This document shows, in pieces, positions 33,512 to 41,343 of a stretch of DNA of 48,815 nucleotides (position 1 is its first letter; each line of letters begins with the position of its first letter). This stretch comes from a bacterium (GTDB taxonomy: Bacteria > Actinomycetota > Acidimicrobiia > Spongiisociales > JAHEDJ01), in NCBI GenBank assembly GCA_024641325.1, contig JAHEDJ010000003.1:1-48815 (forward strand), in the 5' to 3' direction. The position numbers were made by a program, and so were the translations under genes. The notes beneath the pieces were generated by a model. The model did no database searches. It was given only the letters and a program-made list of their open reading frames with translations, and was not told the origin of the DNA.

Positions 33512-33968
33512 GCGTCCGGTCGATACGCAACTCGAAGAAGCGACCACCAAGTGGATGCAGGCCGGCCTCATCCTCATGGTGGTGCTGGTGCTCGCCTTCC
33601 CCGCCTACCGGTTCCTGGAACCGAGCAATCGTGAAGAGGCGCGCGAGTTGCTGACCGAAGAGCTTGCTGTTTCCGGCGGAGAATTGTTTGCCGGCCAGTG
33701 CGCAGCCTGCCATGGAGAAGCCGGCCGCAACGGCCCGGTCGGACCGTCGTTGAACTCGAAGCAGTTCCTCGAGGCTGCCGGCGACGAGCAGATCATCAGC
33801 CTCGTCTCGGTTGGTATCCCCGGTACACAGATGGGTGCCTACTCAATCGACTTCGGCGGTCCGCTGACGCTCGAGCAGATCACTGCCATCACGACGTATC
33901 TGCGGTCACTGGAGAAGGACGCTCCGGACGACCCCAACTGGCGGGCGGTAGTAGAGCCGGCGAGTTAG
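33504..33968 (+). CDS. Membrane-anchored monohaem cytochrome c of bc complex 2
   Basis: An N-terminal membrane helix (~residues 23-42, LILMVVLVLAFPAYRF) anchors a class I cytochrome c domain. It has one haem motif CAACH and a likely axial methionine in the GTQMGAYS region. It would accept electrons from the Rieske protein. The ATG at 33504 is preferred to the in-frame start at 33489 because GAGGAG lies seven bases upstream. It is the last gene of the operon; the following 500 bases hold only gene remnants. Confidence 0.92.
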   Translation: MGERPVDTQLEEATTKWMQAGLILMVVLVLAFPAYRFLEPSNREEARELLTEELAVSGGELFAGQCAACHGEAGRNGPVGPSLNSKQFLEAAGDEQIISLVSVGIPGTQMGAYSIDFGGPLTLEQITAITTYLRSLEKDAPDDPNWRAVVEPAS

Positions 33969-34375
33969 TCCCGAGTTCTTGTCGGGGGACCCGATCCCTG
34001 CCGACTAACCAGAGAGAGGTAGAGAGAGATAGGAGAAGCAATGAGTTTTCTCCATCGGCCGATCGTAAGGATGATCAACTGGAACACCTGTTCACCGGCA
34101 GCGTGATCGGTGATCATCTCCGTGAGGTACGGATACTTCTCACGAGGAATCAGCTGAAGCAGCAGAGTCGACGCCTCGACCAAATCATCCTCTTCTCCGA
34201 CGGGCAAGTTCTGTTCCTGCGTCGAAAACCCATAGATGTAGCTGTCCATTACCGAAAAGGCGTGCGCCGCCATAGTCAACGAGAACCCGGCTTCCCGCAG
34301 CGTCCGCAACACCCACTCATGATGCCCAAGTTTCACGGGGCCGTCCGCAACGAGCGAGTCGGCGATCGATCGCAC
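33965..34375 (-). pseudogene. Remnant of a TetR-family regulator (C-terminal domain only)
   Basis: The segment DGPVKLGHHEWVLRTLREAG through the stretch around SVMDSYIYGF and QEQNLP matches the TetR C-terminal ligand-binding domain from memory of the family. It covers about 100 codons (about 34351 down to 34046). No helix-turn-helix lies upstream in any frame: instead the sequence switches at ~34350-34365 to the 3' end of an unrelated dehydrogenase on the other strand. The tail after RWRK is not family-like. It is a truncated, non-functional gene. Confidence 0.7.
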
Positions 34376-34458
34376 CTTCCATCTGACCGATGCCGCTATT
34401 GGTCTCGCCTATGTGGGAGAACGCCACACCAGCGGGAAGACCGTCATCACGGTCTGAC
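34362..34458 (+). pseudogene. Remnant 3' end of a zinc-type alcohol dehydrogenase/quinone oxidoreductase
   Basis: The frame AIDRTFHLTDAAIGLAYVG followed by ERHTSGKTVITV and a TGA stop is the typical last ~32 residues of medium-chain dehydrogenase/reductase proteins. Everything 5' of it is missing. It abuts the truncated TetR gene on the opposite strand, so both have lost their 5' ends. Confidence 0.65.
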
Positions 34459-34476
34459 TAGTTCTCCAAATCAACC

Positions 34477-34498
34477 GCCCCTGCCTCGCAGACGGGGC
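34477..34498 (-). terminator. Terminator of the ccmABCDE operon
   Basis: Read on the minus strand, GCCCC ... GGGGC brackets a partly paired loop and is followed by a T-rich stretch (GGTTGATTTGG) 21 bases after the ccmE stop. Confidence 0.5.
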
Positions 34499-34518
34499 TA
34501 ACCGGGACCTGCGATCGG

Positions 34519-34941
34519 CTACGCGTCGGTCGGGACCTCGTAGGGGTGGCCCTCGTCCTCCGGTGCCTGGTACTGCTCATCGTGTTTGACGACCAACTCG
34601 TCGCTGCGGAAAACGTCGCCGTCCCATGCACCCTCGACGATTGCTCCGACGCCTTCGCGGAACAGTTCAGGTGGCGCACCAACGTGCACGATGTGTATCT
34701 CGTGGGCTCCGTCTGAGACGGTGAACTCGACTCCGTTGTCCGTCTCCATCAGGCTGCCTTCTTCCACCTGGCCTCCGAGGCGGAAGCGCTCGCCGTCCGG
34801 GAAGTCGGCTCGCTGTTCGACGGCCTCGTTGGGCGTCAGGTAGTAGACCAGGTTCTCACCCAGGCTGAGGAACACCATCCAGCCGATGATCACAACGATG
34901 GCTCCGATGGCGGGAAGCACAAACCAGCGATAGCGCGTCAT
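34519..34941 (-). CDS. ccmE: Cytochrome c maturation haem chaperone CcmE
   Basis: The 140-residue product has one N-terminal membrane helix (WFVLPAIGAIVVIIGWMVFL) and a beta-barrel OB fold. The haem-binding motif KHDEQY contains the histidine that binds haem covalently and the conserved tyrosine four residues on. The LxGxVEEGS start of the barrel is also present. CcmE carries haem from CcmC to CcmF on the outer face of the membrane. GGAGGG lies five bases before the ATG at 34941; the frame extends upstream but the ribosome site decides. Confidence 0.95.
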   Translation of the reverse strand: MTRYRWFVLPAIGAIVVIIGWMVFLSLGENLVYYLTPNEAVEQRADFPDGERFRLGGQVEEGSLMETDNGVEFTVSDGAHEIHIVHVGAPPELFREGVGAIVEGAWDGDVFRSDELVVKHDEQYQAPEDEGHPYEVPTDA

Positions 34942-34942
34942 C

Positions 34943-35056
34943 TCAGCCCTCCACCCGGCCGCGGACACTGCGCAGTCGCATTATCAGGAATGTTGCGTAA
35001 CCGATCATGAAGCCGTACACCACGATGTAGGCAAATACGACCCATCCGTTAGACAT
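34943..35056 (-). CDS. ccmD: CcmD-like small membrane protein
   Basis: The 37-residue product is one membrane helix (VVFAYIVVYGFMIGYATFLIMRL) with a basic tail, the size and layout of CcmD. It sits exactly between ccmC and ccmE, overlapping ccmC by 8 bases. CcmD helps release haem-loaded CcmE from the CcmABC complex. It was identified from context and topology, as CcmD sequences are poorly conserved. Confidence 0.8.
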   Translation of the reverse strand: MSNGWVVFAYIVVYGFMIGYATFLIMRLRSVRGRVEG

Positions 35057-35774
35057 CTCGCACCTTCTCGAGGTTGGGAGCTGTGATAGCCGCGCCGGCA
35101 GGCGTGGCATCGACAGCCGCGGATTGTTCTTCGAGTTCCTCTTCACCTCTGGCAATGGCCGTCTTCAGGCTCATGAAGGTCAAATAGACGACGGTGAAGG
35201 CACCGACGTTACTGAGGAGCGCGAGGAGTATCTCTCCGTCGATCGGAGAATCCGGACGAGCCACCGTGATTCCTTGATGGAGAGTACGAACAATGAGAAC
35301 AGACAAATAGGAGAGGGGGACGAGGAAGAAGGCGACGATCCCCAGCACCGCCGAACGCGTGGCCCGCATGGCGGGATCCGGAATGCTGCGCCGCAGAGCC
35401 AGGTAACCCACGTAAACGAAGAACATGAGAGCGGTGGTCATCATGCGGGCATCGCCCCAGTCCCAGAAGGTGCCCCAGACCGGGTACCCCCAGATCATGC
35501 CGGTCATCAAAGCCAGCGCGGTGAAGAACACACCTATGGAGACGCTCGACTCGGCGACGCGGTCGAACACGAGGCGACGTTTCGTCAGCCACAGAATCGA
35601 AGCGACCAGCGTCACAAGGAACGAGAGATAGGCCAGCCAGGCGGACGGTACGTGTACATACATGATGCGCGTGTACTCGCCCTGCAGTTGATCGAGGGGC
35701 GCCTGGCTACCGAAGTAGAGGCCGATGGCGATCACCACCAGCGCACTCAATCCCAATATCCGATGTCTATTCAA
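35049..35774 (-). CDS. ccmC: Haem handling protein CcmC
   Basis: Six membrane helices, the tryptophan-rich WGTFWDWGDARM motif on the outer face, and the two flanking histidines in MYVHVPSAW and RTLHQG identify CcmC (241 residues, normal). It receives haem and loads it on CcmE. The C-terminal 40 residues are a hydrophilic tail. It overlaps ccmB by four bases. Confidence 0.96.
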   Translation of the reverse strand: MNRHRILGLSALVVIAIGLYFGSQAPLDQLQGEYTRIMYVHVPSAWLAYLSFLVTLVASILWLTKRRLVFDRVAESSVSIGVFFTALALMTGMIWGYPVWGTFWDWGDARMMTTALMFFVYVGYLALRRSIPDPAMRATRSAVLGIVAFFLVPLSYLSVLIVRTLHQGITVARPDSPIDGEILLALLSNVGAFTVVYLTFMSLKTAIARGEEELEEQSAAVDATPAGAAITAPNLEKVRDV

Positions 35775-36451
35775 CGTGAGGCCTCCTCGAGGAAACGGGC
35801 GGTCAGCACACCTACCACTGCCAGGCCGAGAACAACGGCAACCAGCAGAAGGATGGGCGTGAGGATACTTGACTCTTGCGACAAAGCTTCATAGGTCTGT
35901 GATGCTCCGACCAGCAGAGGTAGGGAAAGCGGTGCGACCAGCAGCGGCGCCAGTGTGTTGCGGGAGCGCAGGCCGGAAGTGATGCCGGAGGCCAGAGTGC
36001 CGATGAGGGCTAGACCGATCGCCATCAGCAGCAACACGACGAGCAAGACAGGCCATCCGGAGACGGGGTCCGGGTTGTACAACACGATCGTGAGGGGTGC
36101 GAGCACACCCTCGAAGACGAGTAGGAGCAGGAAGCTGGCGCTCACGCGACCGACGAACTGGGCGGCCGGGTCCATTCCAAGTAGCACCATCATCTCGCGG
36201 TTGGCGACGGTCTCGGTGGCGGAATGCCGGAACGTAACGAGCATGCCAAACAGGAGCGTCACGACCCAGAACATGCCGGGGCCAACTGAGGCGATCAGCG
36301 GCCGGTCGATTCCGATCGCCAGCGGGATGAGCAGAAGCGCGACTGCGCCAAACGGGATCGTGATGTTGAGCACTTCACCAGAGCGCCCTTCGACCCGCAT
36401 GTCTTTGCGGCCGATTTCATAGGCCTGGCCCCAGAAAGATGGGCCGGTCAT
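35771..36451 (-). CDS. ccmB: CcmB, membrane subunit of the haem maturation ABC transporter
   Basis: Six hydrophobic segments and the conserved N-terminal KDMRVEGRSGE and central FRHSATETVANREMMVLLGMDP stretches match CcmB (226 residues). It forms the CcmAB transporter that uses ATP to release holo-CcmE from CcmC. The start overlaps ccmA, as is common in ccm operons. Confidence 0.94.
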   Translation of the reverse strand: MTGPSFWGQAYEIGRKDMRVEGRSGEVLNITIPFGAVALLLIPLAIGIDRPLIASVGPGMFWVVTLLFGMLVTFRHSATETVANREMMVLLGMDPAAQFVGRVSASFLLLLVFEGVLAPLTIVLYNPDPVSGWPVLLVVLLLMAIGLALIGTLASGITSGLRSRNTLAPLLVAPLSLPLLVGASQTYEALSQESSILTPILLLVAVVLGLAVVGVLTARFLEEASR

Positions 36452-37104
36452 CGCGATCCTCCTGGTATGACGGCCCCGCCTACCAACTCATAAGTCGACT
36501 GCACCAGCGGAAGCATCCGATCGAGTTCGTGGGAGACGAAAACGGCGGCACCCCCTCGCGAGCGGACGTTCTCAACAACCGCGTCGACGAGTTGGCCCGC
36601 CTCTCGATCGAGTCCGGCGTGGGCCTCGTCGAGAAGTAGCAAATCCGGTTTCGTGAGGATCACCCTGGCGAACTCGACACGTCGCTGCATTCCGTGCGAT
36701 GACTGCTCGGCTCGCCGGTGTTTTGCACCTGCCAGGCCGACCAGGTCGAGCATCTCATCGACACGCTCCTCGCTATGACCCGAAAGGCGGGAGACGAAGA
36801 CGAGGTTCTCGCGCAATGTCAACTGGGGATACAACGCGGGCTGGTGCCCGATCAGGGCAATCCGCCGCCGGATCGAGAATGCGGTTTCCCTGCCCATTTC
36901 TGTGCCGAAGACCGAAACGCGGCCCTCAGTCGGCCGCAGCAGGGTGGCCAGAACACGGAGCAACGTCGACTTGCCCGAGCCGTTGGGGCCGACGATTCCT
37001 GTGGCTTCGCCGGCCGGAACCTCGAGTTCGACACTGTTGAGCACGGGAACACGACCGTAACGGACGGCGACATCGTTCAACTGGACAAGGGGCGAACTGG
37101 GCAT
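36448..37104 (-). CDS. ccmA: CcmA, ATPase of the haem maturation ABC transporter
   Basis: An ABC ATPase with Walker A GPNGSGKST, Q-loop region ALIGHQPALYPQLTLREN, Walker B LLLLDEAHAGLD and H-loop VSHELD. The signature reads SSHGMQRR instead of LSGGQ, close to the SxGMxRR form of CcmA. The ATG at 37104 gives 218 residues; an upstream GTG at 37185 is open but adds non-homologous sequence. TACACT eight bases before the ATG suggests a leaderless operon start for ccmABCDE. Confidence 0.93.
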   Translation of the reverse strand: MPSSPLVQLNDVAVRYGRVPVLNSVELEVPAGEATGIVGPNGSGKSTLLRVLATLLRPTEGRVSVFGTEMGRETAFSIRRRIALIGHQPALYPQLTLRENLVFVSRLSGHSEERVDEMLDLVGLAGAKHRRAEQSSHGMQRRVEFARVILTKPDLLLLDEAHAGLDREAGQLVDAVVENVRSRGGAAVFVSHELDRMLPLVQSTYELVGGAVIPGGSR

Positions 37105-37112
37105 GGCGGACG

Positions 37113-37118
37113 AGTGTA
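37113..37118 (-). promoter_or_regulatory. Candidate -10 box of the ccmABCDE operon
   Basis: TACACT on the minus strand ends eight bases before the ccmA ATG, the same hexamer and nearly the same spacing as before the SDR gene at 15767. Confidence 0.35.
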
Positions 37119-37231
37119 CGCCCGAAGCATCCAGCTCCGAAACGGGCGCGACCAAATGAGTGACGTGGTTCCTCCCAATTATCACTCAGGTAGGGTTCCA
37201 CGCAGGAGGTTCCGGCAGGCAGGGCCCAAGT

Positions 37232-37248
37232 GCCCCAGTCAGCGGGGC
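37232..37248 (+). other. Hairpin in the divergent ccmA-ccmF gap
   Basis: GCCCC/GGGGC with a 7-base loop lies in the 258-bp gap between ccmA and ccmF, about 115 bases before the ccmF start. The rest of the leader (37250-37345) has further GC-rich short repeats. I cannot assign a riboswitch class; a strong GGAGGAAGG ribosome site ends the leader. Confidence 0.35.
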
Positions 37249-37362
37249 CTTTCGCCGTAGGTCTATAGCCGAGATACCCTTATCCTCAGGGAAGCTGATG
37301 GCAATACGGGGGACCTCGGACTCGGCGAGTTCGATAGTCCCAACGGAGGAAGGCACCAATAG

Positions 37363-39402
37363 ATGAACGCGACCCTTGGGTATCTCTCGGTTCTAGTTGC
37401 GCTGGTTGGTGCACTGGGCATCACGGTGCGGGGTTTCATTGCGATGAGAAGCCCCGACAGGGCAACCGCCTCCTATCTCGGACTCCCCGTCATGGCCCTC
37501 TTCGGAGGAGCGATCGCGGCAATGTTTTTCCTCGAACTCGGCCTGCTGACCGACGACTTCTCGATCAAGTACATAGCCAACAACTCATCGAGTACCACTC
37601 CGACACTCTTCAAGTTCGCGTCCGGGTGGGCGTCGCTGGAAGGATCGATCGTGCTGTGGGGCCTAGTCCTGGCGAGCTTCACATACGCCGTCTACTTCCG
37701 CTTCTTCCGCAGCAAGGACGGTGACAGATTGTCGGCGGGCGCCCTGGCAATCATGGGCCTCGTCTCGCTGTATTTCTTCGGTTTGATGGCATCGATCTCG
37801 AACCCATTTGCCGTGTGCCTGCAAGCGTGGGCAGGAGGCGTGGGTTGCGCAGAAGGAGCCTGGGGTCCGATAGGTGATGTGATATCGGCTCCGATCGACG
37901 GTGTAGGGGCCAACGCCCTGCTGCAGAACCACTGGCTGATGGCCTTGCATCCCCCCACGCTGTACGTCGGCTACGTCGGACTGACCGTTCCTTTCGCGTT
38001 CGCCATCTCCGCACTGATGGTCAAGGCGACCGGCGTCGAATGGCTGGCCCGCACACGCAGCTGGACGCTTTTCGCCTGGATGTTCCTAACCGGTGGAATC
38101 GTCCTTGGAGGTCTCTGGTCGTACGAGGTACTCGGGTGGGGCGGCTACTGGGCATGGGATCCGGTTGAGAACGCCTCATTCATGCCGTGGCTGGTTGCGA
38201 CGGCTTTCCTTCATTCGGCGGTCGTGCAAGCGCGCCGCGGCATGCTGCAATCGTGGAACTTCGTGCTTGTCATCACCGCCTTCGCACTCACGATTCTCGG
38301 TACGTTCCTAACCCGTTCCGGCGTCATTGTGTCGGTCCACAGTTTCTCGCAATCGGCGATCGGACCGGCACTCCTCGGGTTCCTGCTCGTCGTGCTGCTG
38401 GGATCGCTGGGACTGTTCGCGGCCCGCGCCCAGACAATCGCCTCGTCGCCGCGACTCGACGCGTTGAACAGTCGGGAGGGCGTGTTCCTGCTCAACAACC
38501 TGCTCCTGACGGTGTTCGCCTTCATGGTGCTAACCGGGACCCTCTATCCGCTCTTCGTCGAAGCATTCTCGGACTCGACCGTTGGCGTGGGTCGTCCGTT
38601 CTTCGACCGGATGGCTATTCCTTTGTCGTTCCTTCTGCTGCTGGCAATGGGCATCGGTCCGATCGCGCCCTACCGGGTGGCCAGCGCCGCGGTTGTCTGG
38701 GAACGCATCCGCTGGCCGGTCCGTATCGCCCTCGGGGCCACCGCGCTGGCAGTTCTACTCGGCTACCGGAACCCGTTCCTGCTGCTGGGGGTCCTCACGG
38801 CCGTTTTCGTCATCGGCGTCATCAGCTGGAATCTGTACGTGACCGCCAGAACTCGCTCTCAGAAGCTGGGCATCGGAGCCGGATCAGCAACCTCCCGCCT
38901 CATGCGCGGAGACCCGCACTACTGGGGCGGTCAGATCTCCCATCTGGGAATAGCCATCCTCGCCCTGGGCATCGTTTTCTCATCCAACCTGTCTGAGACC
39001 GCCACGATTTCGATCGACAAAGGCGACACGGTCAACTTCGCCGGATTCGAGGTGACATACGAGCAGGAATTCAGCCGTCAAGAACCGGGACGATTCGTCA
39101 CGGGTGCAGACATCACGGTCACGAAGGACGGTTCCATCGTCGGCGCGTACCAACCACGGCTGAACCAGTACAGCAACAACACATCGTCGATCGCTACACC
39201 TTCGGTCGACACGAGATTCTCGGGTGACCTCTACCTGTCGCTCCGCAGCATCGACCCGGCGACTGTTGTACTGGAGATCTTCTGGTTCCCGTTCATCTGG
39301 CTGATCTGGGTGGGTGGCTTCCTGGCCGCCGCAGCCGGCGTCTGGGCGTATACGGCCAAGAAACCCGAGCGTTCCACTACGCGGGAGCCCGCCGATGTCT
39401 GA
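37363..39402 (+). CDS. ccmF: Haem lyase CcmF
   Basis: The 679-residue polytopic membrane protein has the CcmF/CycK hallmarks: NSSSTTPTLFKFASGWASLEGS, the tryptophan-rich WGGYWAWDPVENASFMPWL motif on the outer face, FLTRSGVIVSVHSF, and a C-terminal periplasmic-type loop before a last helix (IFWFPFIWLIWVGGFLAAAAG). CcmF joins haem from CcmE to CXXCH cysteines of apocytochromes. GGAGGAAGG precedes the ATG by nine bases. The gene heads a second operon ccmF-ccmH-ccmI-ccmG, divergent from ccmABCDE. Confidence 0.97.
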   Translation: MNATLGYLSVLVALVGALGITVRGFIAMRSPDRATASYLGLPVMALFGGAIAAMFFLELGLLTDDFSIKYIANNSSSTTPTLFKFASGWASLEGSIVLWGLVLASFTYAVYFRFFRSKDGDRLSAGALAIMGLVSLYFFGLMASISNPFAVCLQAWAGGVGCAEGAWGPIGDVISAPIDGVGANALLQNHWLMALHPPTLYVGYVGLTVPFAFAISALMVKATGVEWLARTRSWTLFAWMFLTGGIVLGGLWSYEVLGWGGYWAWDPVENASFMPWLVATAFLHSAVVQARRGMLQSWNFVLVITAFALTILGTFLTRSGVIVSVHSFSQSAIGPALLGFLLVVLLGSLGLFAARAQTIASSPRLDALNSREGVFLLNNLLLTVFAFMVLTGTLYPLFVEAFSDSTVGVGRPFFDRMAIPLSFLLLLAMGIGPIAPYRVASAAVVWERIRWPVRIALGATALAVLLGYRNPFLLLGVLTAVFVIGVISWNLYVTARTRSQKLGIGAGSATSRLMRGDPHYWGGQISHLGIAILALGIVFSSNLSETATISIDKGDTVNFAGFEVTYEQEFSRQEPGRFVTGADITVTKDGSIVGAYQPRLNQYSNNTSSIATPSVDTRFSGDLYLSLRSIDPATVVLEIFWFPFIWLIWVGGFLAAAAGVWAYTAKKPERSTTREPADV

Positions 39403-39808
39403 GTCGGTTCGTAAGATCATCGCCGCGGTCGTCACCATCGCCCTGGCCGCCATCGTCGTCGTCGGACTGGTCCAGGGTGACAAAAGCGATGAAGACCGTG
39501 CCCGCGCCATCGGCAGTCGCGTGAAGTGCCCTGTTTGCCAGGGAGTGGCGATCGCCGATTCACCGTCTGAGACGGCGCGGGCCATGATGGACGTGGTCGA
39601 GGAGCGCATCGCAGACGGCTGGTCCGACAATCAGATCATCGACTACTTCTCCGAGCGCTACACCGACAGCATCGTGATCGACCCGCCGTTCTCCGGCAAC
39701 ACGCTCATGGTTTGGCTCCTTCCGATACTGGCAGTAGTTGCCGGTGTATTCATGATCTTCACCCGGCGCAAGGCGCCGGCAACCAAAACCAGCGAGGTGC
39801 AGCAGTGA
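39395..39808 (+). CDS. ccmH: CcmH/CycL-type thiol oxidoreductase
   Basis: The 137-residue product has an N-terminal membrane helix, the redox motif KCPVCQGVAIADS (LRCPVCQ in CcmH), the conserved WSDNQIIDYFSERY helix and a second membrane helix near the C-terminus. It keeps apocytochrome cysteines reduced for haem attachment. The ATG at 39395 overlaps the ccmF end by 8 bases; a longer open frame is ignored. Confidence 0.93.
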   Translation: MSESVRKIIAAVVTIALAAIVVVGLVQGDKSDEDRARAIGSRVKCPVCQGVAIADSPSETARAMMDVVEERIADGWSDNQIIDYFSERYTDSIVIDPPFSGNTLMVWLLPILAVVAGVFMIFTRRKAPATKTSEVQQ

Positions 39809-40638
39809 GCAACTTCAATCAGGAGGCATACGACCGCGCAATCGGTCGACGAAACCTGGCGAAGACCGACCTCGAGGAACTCGCCCAGCAAGTCGAAGAC
39901 GGCGAGATAGGCGACTCCACCGCAGCCGGACTTCGCGCCGGATATGAGGCAGAGTTGGCTGCGGCGGAAGCTGCCCTGGCCTCACTCGGCAAGCCACCCA
40001 CGCCGAAGAAGGCCAAACCGGCGGCCGACGAAGTCGGATCATCCCCGACACGGGCTCCAAGCGAGCAGGGCCAGGAGAAGAGTGCCGGATTGAACAGTCG
40101 CTGGTTGGTCGGTGCAGGGATCCTCGTCGCTGCCCTCGTCGTGATCCTCATCTCGGTGCAGAACTCGAGTGAGCCCGAGCAGACGGCCGCCCCGACATTC
40201 CCTCAGTCGGCCGGCTGCGCCGAACTGGAAGCGGCGATGGACGCCCATCCGGGCAACGAGTTTCGCCTGGCGGTTGCGGATTGCTACGCAGAGGTCGGGG
40301 ATGCCATGTCGGCCATCTCCTACTACCAAGCGGTACTCGATGGAGACCCGACAGATATGGAGAAGGCGAGCGCGTCGTTTGGCCTTGGGTTCCTCAATCT
40401 ACAGATCGGTCGGATGCCCGAAGCAGCCGACCTCTTCAAGGTTGCAACCGAGAACGACGACCAGAACTACGACGCCAAATACTGGTACGGCATGATGCTC
40501 ATATACGAACTCGACCGGTATGCCGACGGCGTTCCGTACCTGGAAGAAGTGCTGGCGCTGCCGAACCTTGATCCAGACACGATCGCCAACATCGAGGAGG
40601 CTCTTGCCTTCGAGGGTGGAGAGGACCAGGGCTCATGA
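39805..40638 (+). CDS. CcmI-like tetratricopeptide protein
   Basis: The GTG start at 39805 overlaps the ccmH stop. The N-terminal ~60 residues are helical (LAKTDLEELAQQVEDGEI), a linker rich in lysine, alanine and proline follows, then one membrane helix (~101-120) and a C-terminal domain with three to four TPR-like repeats (AISYYQAVLDGDP; AADLFKVATENDD; GVPYLEEVLAL). This is the CcmI/NrfG layout, in which the TPR part holds apocytochrome c for haem attachment. Position between ccmH and ccmG supports it. Confidence 0.85.
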   Translation: MSNFNQEAYDRAIGRRNLAKTDLEELAQQVEDGEIGDSTAAGLRAGYEAELAAAEAALASLGKPPTPKKAKPAADEVGSSPTRAPSEQGQEKSAGLNSRWLVGAGILVAALVVILISVQNSSEPEQTAAPTFPQSAGCAELEAAMDAHPGNEFRLAVADCYAEVGDAMSAISYYQAVLDGDPTDMEKASASFGLGFLNLQIGRMPEAADLFKVATENDDQNYDAKYWYGMMLIYELDRYADGVPYLEEVLALPNLDPDTIANIEEALAFEGGEDQGS

Positions 40639-41234
40639 CCAGCGTCGACAACGCCATCGAACCCACCTCGGAAGACTCCCAGCGGAACACGAAAGTCTGG
40701 ATCGTCGCCGGTGTCGTCGGCGCCGTGTTCATCACCCTGGCCGTCGTGTTCGGCAGTCGGTTCGGGGTTGATCCCCGGGTCGTTGAGTCACCGCTGGTCG
40801 GGCTTCCCGCTCCGGATGTTGAACTCGAGTACCTCGATCAGGCCGGCACGCTCGCCATAGGCGACTTCAAAGGCGATGTCGTGGTGGTCAACTTCTTTGC
40901 TTCCTGGTGCATCCCTGCCTGCCGGGATGAACACCCGCACCTCACCGCCGCAGCCGCCGACTACGCCGACCGCGGAGTTCGGTTCGTCGGCATCGCCACC
41001 AGTGATCGACCGGCAGACACCATGGCCTTCCTAGATAGGTATGGATGGGGTACCAACTACTCATACCTGAACGATCCCGATGCCCGGGCTGGTGTGGAGT
41101 TCGGAACGTTCGGCGTGCCCGAGACCTTCGTGATCGACCGGGCAGGCCTGGTGACCCACAAGTTCACAGGGGCAATCACATACGACGAACTGACAGCCGA
41201 ACTGGATAGAGTCCTAAGCGGAACCGGATCTTGA
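40635..41234 (+). CDS. Membrane-anchored thioredoxin-like protein (CcmG/ResA type) with CX3C motif
   Basis: One N-terminal membrane helix (KVWIVAGVVGAVFITLAVVF) is followed by a thioredoxin fold with NFFASWCIPACRDEHPHL, GIATSDRPADTMAFLD and FGVPETFVIDRAGLV (cis-proline). The active site reads Cys92-Ile-Pro-Ala-Cys96, one residue longer than the usual CXXC. It most likely reduces apocytochrome or CcmH disulfides. ATGA overlap links it to the TPR gene, and it is the last gene of the ccmF operon. Confidence 0.9.
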   Translation: MTSVDNAIEPTSEDSQRNTKVWIVAGVVGAVFITLAVVFGSRFGVDPRVVESPLVGLPAPDVELEYLDQAGTLAIGDFKGDVVVVNFFASWCIPACRDEHPHLTAAAADYADRGVRFVGIATSDRPADTMAFLDRYGWGTNYSYLNDPDARAGVEFGTFGVPETFVIDRAGLVTHKFTGAITYDELTAELDRVLSGTGS

Positions 41235-41343
41235 TAGCGTCTAGGGCGAACGGCCCGTCGGTGGGGGAACTAGGCCCCTGGGCAACGGTGCAACGTATCG
41301 GCGAACATGAGTCCGGCGGATGATCCTGCCCGGGGAGACAGGC

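Noticed and set aside
34041-34106. Small plus-strand ORF (21 codons) after a purine-rich tract with AGGAGAAGC before an ATG.
   Set aside because: It lies inside the TetR remnant on the other strand, shows no domain or helix, and the purine tract is low-complexity.
37186-37362. Possible c-di-GMP or cobalamin riboswitch before ccmF (TAGCCGAGATACC and GGGAAGC..GATGG fragments).
   Set aside because: Only short pieces resemble the consensus; the GCAAAGC core and the GGTG..TCC/CCGCCACTG boxes are missing.
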